This document shows positions 18,263-26,147 of a stretch of 64,000 bases of DNA, one piece after another. Positions within the stretch are counted from its first letter, which is position 1. Every line of letters begins with the position of its first letter. The position numbers and the translations under genes are program-made. A model generated the notes under the pieces. That model did no database searches and was not told the DNA's origin. It saw only the letters and a list, made by a program, of their open reading frames with translations. Source of the stretch: an uncultured Allofournierella sp. (GTDB lineage: Bacteria; Bacillota; Clostridia; Oscillospirales; Ruminococcaceae); the NCBI GenBank assembly GCA_944382705.1, contig CALWNE010000053.1, positions 29,875-93,874 of the forward strand, given 5' to 3'.

Positions 18263-18728
18263 AGTTATACGCTCCTTCGTTGCCTTACCAATGTTGGCAC
18301 AGGCCATATGGCAACAGTTCGTTGAGTTTATTAATGAATTTGCCTGCTATTATAGCAAGAATTCGTTTCTTTGTTTATTGGTTTGGGCGGTAAAATTATC
18401 AAAAGATTCGACAATTGGATGAAGGGGAGAAGCTATATATACACTTATTTAAATAGATGTATAGCAAATAGGTGTTCAGCAAGGCAAGTGGCACGGAGTA
18501 CGGACGATGCAAAGGGGAATTTGCAGAGCCGCAAAGGGGTATAAAATCAATCGGTAACCCCTGTTTGTGTGCTGTTGACAAACACCGAAAAAATAACGAA
18601 AAACAGGTAAATTAGAAGAAATATGCAGAAAAGGAAAAAATAGATTAAATTATGGAATATTTTGTAGAAGTTTAAAAAAGAAAAAGGTTGAAAAATATAA
18701 AAAAGTGAAGTGAATTGAGTTAAATATA
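18263..18728. other. A+T-rich divergent intergenic region
   Basis: The gap between the broken diguanylate cyclase gene and the EAL gene is strongly A+T-rich. A minus-strand frame at 18547-19008 exists but lacks family features and overlaps the promoter and start of the plus-strand gene, so I read it as chance. No structured RNA was recognised. Confidence 0.5.
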
Positions 18729-18756
18729 TTGTTAAAGCGATGTGATTTGTTATAAT
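18729..18756 (+). promoter_or_regulatory. Promoter of EAL-domain gene
   Basis: TTGTTA (18729-18734), 16-base spacer, TATAAT (18751-18756). The leader of ~130 bases contains CCATAC/GTATGG pairing before a strong GGAGGAGGAGGAG ribosome site. Confidence 0.65.
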
Positions 18757-18892
18757 GATATAAAAGACAGTCACAGAACGCTTAAAAGTACCAAAGGTTG
18801 CACGAGGATCATTGCGGTTTGGCTCCATACAATTTTGACGCGGCAGGTATGGGCTAACAGACCCCGGCACAGGAGGAGGAGGAGCAGCGCTC

Positions 18893-21145
18893 ATGCTATA
18901 CAAAAAGAAGCGGACAGCATTGTACAGCGGCAAATACATGTTGATTGTTTTGAATGGTATTGCCTTGCTGGTGGCAGTGGTTGTTTTTTTAACCATGCAG
19001 TACAGCAAGCAGATTCAAAATCTGTTTCGCCAGCAGGCGGAAATAAATCTTATGTATGTGTCAAATCAAAATGCTCATGCACTAAAATCCTTGCTGGAAA
19101 GCAGGGAGAATTTTTTGCGGGCTTTGGCAGCGGATATTGAACAACAGCAAAACTACGATGTGGAGCAGTTGCTCCAGCGTTTTTCTTCGTATGTAGAACA
19201 ATACGATTTATATAATATGGGCGTAACCGGGCGGGATGGCATCTGTTACACCACCCGGGGCGAGACACTGGATTTAAGCGACCAGGATTATGTAATCAAA
19301 GGCTTTGAAGGCGAGTTTACGATTTCGGATATGCGGCTGAGCGAAGATACGATGGATTACATCAACATCTTTACCATGCCGGTGTACAAAGATGGCCAGG
19401 TAGAATTGTTGATTACCGCCCCCTACAAATCGGAGAAATTTGCCCAGATGCTGAACATTGTTTCCTTTGAAGGGGAAGGCCACAGCATTGTAATTGATAA
19501 AGAGGGCCGCCAGGTAGCCGGCAATCAAGGTGATTTTGCGGAAGGAATTGAGAACGAAGTCAAGGAGGATATTACCGGCACCGCAAACTCCAAAGGGCAT
19601 TATATTTATTTCAGCATGGGCGATGGCTCCTATGTGGGCTATGTGGAGCGGTTGGATGTGAACAATTGGTATCTGCTGACCTATGTCAACCGCAGCTATA
19701 TGCAAGCCAATGCTGCCAGCTTTGTTCTTAATATACAGAAGGACAGACTGCTGGTGGTAAGCGTTATGGCGGCATTCTGCGTGTTTTTTGGAGTGTATTA
19801 TAGCATTCAAGCCCGCAGCAACGAAAAAATGCTGTTTGTTGACCCCCTTACCAACAGTTACAACTACGAATACTTAAAACTCCGTTTTGAGGAACAAAAT
19901 CTGGAAGGCCAGCAGGGGCTGGCCCTGATGGTAATGGACATCGACAAGCTGAAGCTGATTAATATGCTGCACGGTATGCAGATGGGCGATAAAGCCATTT
20001 TATATGTGTACCATGCCTTCAATCGGGTGCTCAGTCAGGATGAGATTTACCGGCGCCATGCAGATGAGTTTATTGCATTGATTCGCTATAAGACCAATGC
20101 AGAACTGGTGGCAAAGCTCAAGGCATTGAACAACGAAATCCAGCGAGGTGTACAGCTGGTCGAAATCTGCCCGCTGAATGTTTCTATGGGTGTATGCCCG
20201 GTGGAACCTTATGGGTCCTTCCGCAACATTTACGGCAATGCAATTTTGGCTAAAAACGAAATCAAGGGTGTAACCCATTACTGCTACTGCATCTTTGACG
20301 AACGCATGAGCGAAAAGTTTTTGCAGCGTGGCCGGATTGAAGCCGAATTTGCACAGGCCATTCAGAACGATGAATTTCAGGTGTGGTACCAGCCCAAGTA
20401 TGCGCTGGATACAGGGCGCATTGTAGGGGCAGAGGCTCTGGTACGCTGGAAAAAGAGTGACGGCCAGATGGTTTCGCCAGGTAATTTTATTCCGGTGTTT
20501 GAGCAAAACGGCCAAATCATTCGATTGGATGAGCATGTCATCAATCTGGTGTGCAAAGACATTAAGGAAATGAAAGCAGAAGGCTTTCCGGTGGTGCCAA
20601 TCTCGGTTAACCTGTCTCGCCTGCATCTGCACCATCCTGGCATTGTACACCAGATTGATCGGCTGGCACGGGAATACAACATTGTTCAGGGTGAGTTGGC
20701 CATTGAAATTACCGAAAGCGCAATGCTGGACGCCAACGACAGCCTAAACAGCCTGATTGACCAGCTTCATGAGCGTGGCTACCGGGTGGATATGGACGAT
20801 TATGGTTCCGGCGTTTCCAGCATTGGTTCGCTGGCATCGCTGCCCTTTGATACCATTAAAATGGACAAGAGCTTTGTGGACCACATCGGAGATGAGCGAA
20901 TGAATGTTGTAATCCGGTCTACAATTCAGATGGCTTTGGAACTGGATTTGGAAATTGTGGCAGAAGGCATTGAAACCAAAGAACAGGCCGATTTTCTGCG
21001 TGAAAACCATTGCACCATTGGCCAGGGATACTACTTCTCCCGTCCTCTCGAAAAATCCCACTACAAGGATGAATTGAGAAAATATGGAAACGGGGGGGGG
21101 TACTCTCCCTGTCCCCCGTGTGAAAAGACAGAACAGAGGCTATAA
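18893..21145 (+). CDS. Membrane sensor c-di-GMP phosphodiesterase (Cache-degenerate GGDEF-EAL)
   Basis: A 750-residue protein: N-terminal helix (IVLNGIALLVAVVVFLTMQ), extracellular Cache-like sensor (~40-285), second helix (LLVVSVMAAFCVFFGVYY), a GGDEF-family domain in which the signature is HADEF instead of GGDEF, and an EAL domain. The EAL domain keeps its key residues (EALVRW, NLS, EITES, DDYGSG, DKSF, EGIET, GQGYYFSRP), so hydrolysis of c-di-GMP is likely while synthesis is not. The gene diverges from the broken diguanylate cyclase gene. A run of nine G at 21092-21100 lies in the last codons. Confidence 0.9.
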   Translation: MLYKKKRTALYSGKYMLIVLNGIALLVAVVVFLTMQYSKQIQNLFRQQAEINLMYVSNQNAHALKSLLESRENFLRALAADIEQQQNYDVEQLLQRFSSYVEQYDLYNMGVTGRDGICYTTRGETLDLSDQDYVIKGFEGEFTISDMRLSEDTMDYINIFTMPVYKDGQVELLITAPYKSEKFAQMLNIVSFEGEGHSIVIDKEGRQVAGNQGDFAEGIENEVKEDITGTANSKGHYIYFSMGDGSYVGYVERLDVNNWYLLTYVNRSYMQANAASFVLNIQKDRLLVVSVMAAFCVFFGVYYSIQARSNEKMLFVDPLTNSYNYEYLKLRFEEQNLEGQQGLALMVMDIDKLKLINMLHGMQMGDKAILYVYHAFNRVLSQDEIYRRHADEFIALIRYKTNAELVAKLKALNNEIQRGVQLVEICPLNVSMGVCPVEPYGSFRNIYGNAILAKNEIKGVTHYCYCIFDERMSEKFLQRGRIEAEFAQAIQNDEFQVWYQPKYALDTGRIVGAEALVRWKKSDGQMVSPGNFIPVFEQNGQIIRLDEHVINLVCKDIKEMKAEGFPVVPISVNLSRLHLHHPGIVHQIDRLAREYNIVQGELAIEITESAMLDANDSLNSLIDQLHERGYRVDMDDYGSGVSSIGSLASLPFDTIKMDKSFVDHIGDERMNVVIRSTIQMALELDLEIVAEGIETKEQADFLRENHCTIGQGYYFSRPLEKSHYKDELRKYGNGGGYSPCPPCEKTEQRL

Positions 21146-21260
21146 AAATGGTCCGCAATGGTCGGGACAGTCCCATTACAAAACAGACGGAACCCTTTCC
21201 ACCCACAGCGGCAAGATAGCGGTTTTTTAATGTTAAAAAAGCACGCTGCTGGCCTATAAT

Positions 21261-21317
21261 AAAAAAGCAACCCTCGAAGGAAATTCACCAGGAATTTCTG
21301 CCGGGGGTTGCTTTTTT
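21261..21317. terminator. Bidirectional terminator between EAL gene and araC-like gene
   Basis: AAAAAAGCAACCC (from 21261) pairs with GGGTTGCTTTTTT (to 21317), with an inner AAATTC/GGAATTT stem. A- and T-runs on both sides suit both convergent transcripts. Confidence 0.85.
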
Positions 21318-21369
21318 ATCTGCTGCACAAAACGAAAACAGAAAGGGCAAAAAAGGTGGAATGAAAGGG

Positions 21370-22281
21370 CTATGAACTGGCGGCATCCACCACAGGTTCG
21401 CTCCGCAGGGCACTGCGCAGCTGATTGCGGTATTCCTGCGGGGTAATGCCGTACATTTTGCGAAAGGATTTTACAAAGCTGCTGTAATTGGAAAAGCCGT
21501 TTTCCAAACAGGCAGCCAAAACGGGCTTGCCCGCAGCCAAATCCCGGCGGCAGTGCTGCATACGAAGATCTGTAAGATACTGATGAACCCCTTGCAGCGT
21601 GTATTCCCGAAACACACGAGAAAGATGCTCCCGGCTTACATAGGCCCGCCGTGCCAGTTCGCTGGCGGTAAGCTCCGGGTCTCGAAAGTGTTCTTGCAGG
21701 TAGGTGGTTGCAAACACGGCCAAAGGGCTGGTGGCGGTGGGCGGACGAAGACCGCTTTCCAAAATCATCTGCCCAATGCTGAGTGCCAGCTCCACCAGCA
21801 GGCAGCGGTACATAATCTCTCTTGCAGATAAATCCAGAATGCTGGCAGAGACAGCAGCCCGTTCAATTAAGCTGCGAATGCCCCATTTTTGCACACAGTC
21901 AGCACCAAAAATCATGAGCTGCTGGGGCACGCAGGATTCTGGATCCGGCAGATTGGAGCCGTGCAGCGTTTGCCGCCAGAATGCATCGTCGATTTGAAGA
22001 ATCAGCCGGTCGTAGTTGTCGTATTGGCCCGAATGCACCGTGCCAGGTGGAATAATCATCAGTTCACCTGGGCGCAGCTCGTAGCGGCTGCCGTCCACAT
22101 GGTACATGGCGTGACCGCTTTCCATCAGGATGTATTCGTGGTAGGGATGAGAGTGCACCACAGATTGAAACACCCGACGGTTGGAATACCAACCGGTAAT
22201 GACCTTGTCCAGCGGCAGACGCAGGCTGGCTACTTCCTGAGTGATGTTTTGGTCTGCATAGGGGGTAAAGTATGGCTGCAT
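21370..22281 (-). CDS. AraC-family transcriptional regulator with cupin sensor
   Basis: A 303-residue regulator: N-terminal cupin ligand domain (SHPYHEYILMESGHAMYHVDG, RPGELMIIPPGTVHSGQ) and a C-terminal pair of AraC helix-turn-helix motifs (TASELARRAYVSREHLSRVFREY; AACLENGFSNYSSFVKSFRKMYGITPQEYR). Such proteins usually activate sugar-use operons on ligand binding. It is divergent from the YcxB-like/TRAP/GH31 gene set, which is its probable target. ATG 22281 follows AAAGGAG. Confidence 0.92.
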   Translation of the reverse strand: MQPYFTPYADQNITQEVASLRLPLDKVITGWYSNRRVFQSVVHSHPYHEYILMESGHAMYHVDGSRYELRPGELMIIPPGTVHSGQYDNYDRLILQIDDAFWRQTLHGSNLPDPESCVPQQLMIFGADCVQKWGIRSLIERAAVSASILDLSAREIMYRCLLVELALSIGQMILESGLRPPTATSPLAVFATTYLQEHFRDPELTASELARRAYVSREHLSRVFREYTLQGVHQYLTDLRMQHCRRDLAAGKPVLAACLENGFSNYSSFVKSFRKMYGITPQEYRNQLRSALRSEPVVDAASS

Positions 22282-22333
22282 AAATAAACTCCTTTGCCCT
22301 GGAATGAAATTCAGTATATCACAAATTGCGAGA

Positions 22334-22345
22334 TTGTGGTCACAA
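22334..22345. promoter_or_regulatory. Inverted repeat in the araC-TRAP divergent region
   Basis: TTGTG-GT-CACAA is a short inverted repeat within the 205-base A+T-rich gap between the AraC-type gene and the YcxB-like gene. TTGAAA (from 22381) and a TTAAAAT -10-like box may be the TRAP-side promoter. Its use as an operator is a guess. Confidence 0.35.
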
Positions 22346-22486
22346 AAAGAAATGATTTAAACTGTTGAAATTTGATATTATTGAAACGAAGTAGACGATT
22401 CGTGTTAAAATGCACAATAAATTAATTACAAATATAGCTATAAAAAACAAAAGTGACTGTATAAATGTGATAAAAGGAGGGCGACT

Positions 22487-23071
22487 ATGGCTGCTTGTTA
22501 CGAAGGAAGCATCTGTCACAATGAGGACACCATTCATGATTTGTTTCGTACCCAATATGTGACCTATTCCATGGGACGGGTGATTGCCGCAGCAGCTGTG
22601 GGTGCAGCGTTAGCGGCGGCAGCTTTGTTTGCGCCCTTGCCTATGTATGCGCAAGGAATGCTGATGTTGTTTGGTTGCCTGCTGTTTGCGGGCCGGGAGT
22701 TCCCGGCGGCCCTGCGGGCGGAAGATACTCTGGAAGCCCGCAAGGGTGCTCTGCCCGATGTGCAGACCCGGTTTTATTCCGGCCATATGGAGGTGCAGGA
22801 AGGTAAAGCTCACAAGAAATTCCGGTACGAAAAACTGGATCGTCTGGTACAGGACAAGAACCATTTGTATCTGTTTTTGGGGCCGGATTCGGTGGTGATG
22901 GTCGACCGTACATCGCTGCCAGAGGGATGTGAGCAGCAGCTGATGGAGCTGGTGCAAAAGCGCAGCGGAAAACATTGGGAGCAGCCTATTTCGCTGCTTA
23001 CCTTAAATCTTCGAGACTTAGTGAGGATGCACCAAAGCAGCAAGAAAGCGGCAAAATCACGCAAAAGCTAA
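22487..23071 (+). CDS. YcxB-like membrane protein
   Basis: A 194-residue protein with two adjacent membrane segments (~30-70: VIAAAAVGAALAAAALF and GMLMLFGCLLF) and a C-terminal domain resembling YcxB-like proteins (TRFYSGHMEVQEG, FRYEKLDRLVQDKNHLYLFLG, LPEGCEQQLMELVQKR). The function of this family is unknown. The ATG follows AAAGGAGGG. It precedes the TRAP transporter by 110 bases and is probably driven by the same divergent promoter. Confidence 0.75.
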   Translation: MAACYEGSICHNEDTIHDLFRTQYVTYSMGRVIAAAAVGAALAAAALFAPLPMYAQGMLMLFGCLLFAGREFPAALRAEDTLEARKGALPDVQTRFYSGHMEVQEGKAHKKFRYEKLDRLVQDKNHLYLFLGPDSVVMVDRTSLPEGCEQQLMELVQKRSGKHWEQPISLLTLNLRDLVRMHQSSKKAAKSRKS

Positions 23072-23181
23072 AAGTTTGGAATGGCATATACCACCAGGGG
23101 GAATGCCCAGGCGGTTTGCAGATAAAAATTGCCTTTTGAAATTTTTGGGAGGCAAGGATTGATGAGGAGGAATTGACACAC

Positions 23182-24192
23182 ATGACAAGCAAGCGTTTTG
23201 GCCTGCGTCTGGCAGCAGCCACAGCTGCGCTGGGTTTGATGCTGACCGGTTGCGGCGGCAACGGAGCAAGCACAGGAGGAGAAGGCAATGTTACACTGAC
23301 CCTTTCCCATGGCTTGGCAGAAGACCATGCAGTACACATTGCCCTGAGCTCTTTTGCGGACCAGGTGAAGGAAAAGACCGGCGGCAGCGTGAAGATTGAA
23401 ATTTTTGCAAACGGTGTGCTGGGCAGCGAAACCGACAATATTACCCAGATTCGTGCAGGGGCACTGGATATGGCTAAGGTATCTGCTGCTACACTGGGCA
23501 ATTTCCAGACAGAGTGGAATGTGCTGTCGGTGCCCTATGTGTTCAACGACCAGGAGCACTACTATGAGGTTATGGATGGGGAAATTGCCCACGATCTGTA
23601 CCAGCTTACTGCTGAGAAGGGCTTTATGGGTCTGACCTGGCTGGACTCTGGTTCCCGCTCCTTCTATACTGCTAACACTCCCATTCGCACCCCGGCAGAC
23701 CTGAAGGGCCTGCGCATCCGTACCATGGACTCCCAGATGGCCATTAACATGATGAACGCCTTGGGCGGTTCGGCTACGGTTATGGGCTACTCTGAGATTT
23801 ACACTGGTATGCAGCAGGGCGTGGTGGACGGTGCCGAAAACAATGTTACCGCCATGCGTGACCATGCAGATGTAACCGGCTACTACTGCTTTGATGAACA
23901 TACCCGCATTCCGGATATTCTGCTGATTTCCACCGAAGCATGGAACAAGCTGGATGAACAGCAAAAGCAGATTGTGGAGGAATGTGCCCGTCAGATGACC
24001 GACGATTACAAAATTGCCTGGGCTGAGTTTGAAAATGAAGTGCTGGCTGCCGCCCAGGAAAAGAGCGTAGAGCTGGTGCGGGATGTGGATACCGCTGCGT
24101 TCCAGGAGGCCTGCCAACCTTTGTATGAGAATCTGAAGGCAGAATCCCCCGAGGTGTACGCCTATGTGGAGCGCATCCAGACGGCTGGATGA
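23182..24192 (+). CDS. dctP: TRAP transporter substrate-binding lipoprotein (DctP family)
   Basis: A ~336-residue lipoprotein (lipobox LTGC) of the DctP family. LTLSHGLAEDHAVH, the carboxylate-binding-type LKGLRIRTMDS and the family signature GVVDGAENN are all present. TRAP binding proteins capture organic acids or acidic sugars through the conserved Arg. ATG 23182 follows AGGAGG; a TTG nine bases upstream is too close to the ribosome site. It heads a DctPQM cassette followed by two GH31 glycosidases, suggesting an anionic glycoside ligand, which is inference. Confidence 0.92.
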   Translation: MTSKRFGLRLAAATAALGLMLTGCGGNGASTGGEGNVTLTLSHGLAEDHAVHIALSSFADQVKEKTGGSVKIEIFANGVLGSETDNITQIRAGALDMAKVSAATLGNFQTEWNVLSVPYVFNDQEHYYEVMDGEIAHDLYQLTAEKGFMGLTWLDSGSRSFYTANTPIRTPADLKGLRIRTMDSQMAINMMNALGGSATVMGYSEIYTGMQQGVVDGAENNVTAMRDHADVTGYYCFDEHTRIPDILLISTEAWNKLDEQQKQIVEECARQMTDDYKIAWAEFENEVLAAAQEKSVELVRDVDTAAFQEACQPLYENLKAESPEVYAYVERIQTAG

Positions 24193-24253
24193 ATAAGCCG
24201 GAAACGCTTGACCGGCCCTGTGGGCCGGGAGTTTGTGAGAGGAGTTGAACCCT

Positions 24254-24733
24254 GTGAAAAAATTTGACAAAGTATTGGATCTTGTCATGCGGTTTTTGAT
24301 GGCACTTTCCATGTTTGCCCTGCTGGCAGGGGGTACCTGGCAGATTTTTACCCGGATGGTGCTCAATAACCCATCCACTGTGACCGATGAATTTTTGCGG
24401 TATGTGCTGATTTGGGCCTCCATGATTGGCTCTGCCTACTGCTTTTACCGGGATGAGCATCTGGCATTGGATCTCATCCGGGATCGGGTGAAAGGCCCGG
24501 TGGCGGTGGCACTTCATGTGTTCATTGAAGCCATGATTTTGTTCTTTGTGTGCTATGTGTTTGTGTATGGCGGTGCAAAGCTTTCGGCGGCTGCGCTGAA
24601 TGTGTCTTCGGTTATGCACATTCCCTACACCTTCCTGTATGCGGTACTGCCGGTTTCTGGTGTGTTTATTGTGCTGGCCCGCGTACTCAAGTATGTGCAG
24701 CTGCTGGCTGCTAAAAAAGGAGGCAATTCCTGA
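24254..24733 (+). CDS. dctQ: TRAP transporter small permease (DctQ)
   Basis: A ~159-residue, four-helix DctQ subunit (LDLVMRFLMALSMFALLAGGTWQIFTR split across the first helix; DEHLALDLIRDRVKG loop). It joins the large permease to form the Na+-driven importer. The start is GTG 24254, 9 bases after GAGAGGAG. It overlaps the dctM start (TGATG), indicating coupled translation. Confidence 0.92.
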   Translation: MKKFDKVLDLVMRFLMALSMFALLAGGTWQIFTRMVLNNPSTVTDEFLRYVLIWASMIGSAYCFYRDEHLALDLIRDRVKGPVAVALHVFIEAMILFFVCYVFVYGGAKLSAAALNVSSVMHIPYTFLYAVLPVSGVFIVLARVLKYVQLLAAKKGGNS

Positions 24734-26049
24734 TGGTTTTACAAGCTACTCTTTGCCTGTTTGGCTCCTTCTTTGTGCTGCTGCTGGCCGGTGTGCCCAT
24801 CTCGGCGGGTATTGGCATTGCATCCATTGTTACCGCACTGTTCAGTATGCCTTCCGATATTTTTGCTCTGATTGCAGCCCAGCGGTGCTTCTCCGGCCTG
24901 GACTCCTTCTCGCTGCTGGCACTGCCTTTCTTTACCCTGGGCGGCAACATCATGAACAAGGGCGGTATTGCCCGGCGGCTCATCCGCCTGGCACGCTTGC
25001 TGGTAGGCCGTATTCCCGGCTACCTGGCCGCAACCAATGTGCTGGCCAGTATGTTCTTTGGCGCGGTGTCCGGCTCTTCGGTGGCCGCCACCTCTGCCAT
25101 GGGTTCCATTCTGAGCCCGCTGGAAGAAGAGGAAGGCTACGACCCCAACTATTCCGCAGCGGTTAACATCTGTTCCGCTCCCACCGGTATTCTGATTCCT
25201 CCCTCCGGTCCGCTGATTCTGTACTCCATCACGGCAGGTGGTGTTTCGGTGGCAGCTCTGTTCATGGGCGGTTACCTCACCGGCATTCTGCTGGGCCTGT
25301 GTGTGGCTGTGCTGGCCATCTTCCTGGCAGTAAAAAAGGGTTACAAAGCCTCCACTGTAAAGGAAGATGCCTCTGCCGCCCGTATTCTGGTGGATGCCAT
25401 TCCTTCTCTGCTAGCCGTTATTTTGGTAATGGGCGGTATTCTGGGCGGTTACTTCACCGCCACCGAGGCTGGCGTGGTGATGTGCCTGTACTGCACTCTG
25501 CTGGCTGTGCTGTACCGTGAGCTGAGCTTTAAGACCTTTTATGAAATGCTGGCCGACACCATGAAAAGCTCTGCCACCATTCTGTTCCTGATTGCGGCTT
25601 CTTCCATCATGTCTTATGTAATGTCCTACTCTGGCATTCCTGCTGCCATCAGCAGCGCTTTGATGGGAATTTCCAACAACCGGTATGTCATCCTGCTGAT
25701 TATGAACCTGTTCCTGCTGGTAATGGGTATGTTCCTGGACCTGACCCCTGCGGTGTTGATTTTTACCCCCATTTTCCTGCCCATTGCCACCAGCATTGGC
25801 ATGAGCCCCGTTCACTTTGGCCTCATGCTCATCACCAACCTGGGTATTGGTTCCGTTACCCCTCCCGTTGGCTCCTGCCTGTTCGTGGGCTGCGGTGTGG
25901 CCAAGGTGAAAATCGAGGGTGTTACCAAGTACATCGTTCCGCTGTTCTGCGGCATGGTGGTTGCCTTGTTCCTGATTACTTACATCCCGGCCATTCCCAT
26001 GATTGTACCTTATCTGTGTGGTTTGGTGGACAGCTTCTGGTGGGGCTGA
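24733..26049 (+). CDS. dctM: TRAP transporter large permease (DctM)
   Basis: A 438-residue DctM-family channel with about 12 helices. Family signatures include GVPISAGIGIASIVTAL, FFGAVSGSSVAATSAMGSI, IPPSGPLILYS and the repeated NLGIGSVTPPVGSCLFVG re-entrant region. It carries the substrate delivered by DctP with Na+ symport. ATG 24733 overlaps the dctQ stop and follows AAAGGAGG. Confidence 0.94.
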   Translation: MVLQATLCLFGSFFVLLLAGVPISAGIGIASIVTALFSMPSDIFALIAAQRCFSGLDSFSLLALPFFTLGGNIMNKGGIARRLIRLARLLVGRIPGYLAATNVLASMFFGAVSGSSVAATSAMGSILSPLEEEEGYDPNYSAAVNICSAPTGILIPPSGPLILYSITAGGVSVAALFMGGYLTGILLGLCVAVLAIFLAVKKGYKASTVKEDASAARILVDAIPSLLAVILVMGGILGGYFTATEAGVVMCLYCTLLAVLYRELSFKTFYEMLADTMKSSATILFLIAASSIMSYVMSYSGIPAAISSALMGISNNRYVILLIMNLFLLVMGMFLDLTPAVLIFTPIFLPIATSIGMSPVHFGLMLITNLGIGSVTPPVGSCLFVGCGVAKVKIEGVTKYIVPLFCGMVVALFLITYIPAIPMIVPYLCGLVDSFWWG

Positions 26050-26147
26050 TAAGCTGACTTTTTAAAATGTTCTGGTTCCGGCTGTGCCCCAAGCCATGGG
26101 ACGCAGCCGGAACTTTGCGTTACCGGCAAATCCGAAAGGAGTTTTCT

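Noticed and set aside
18547..19008. Minus-strand frame of 153 codons between the c-di-GMP genes
   Set aside because: Overlaps the promoter and start of the EAL gene, has no ribosome site, and its Phe/Leu-rich tail comes from A+T-rich DNA.
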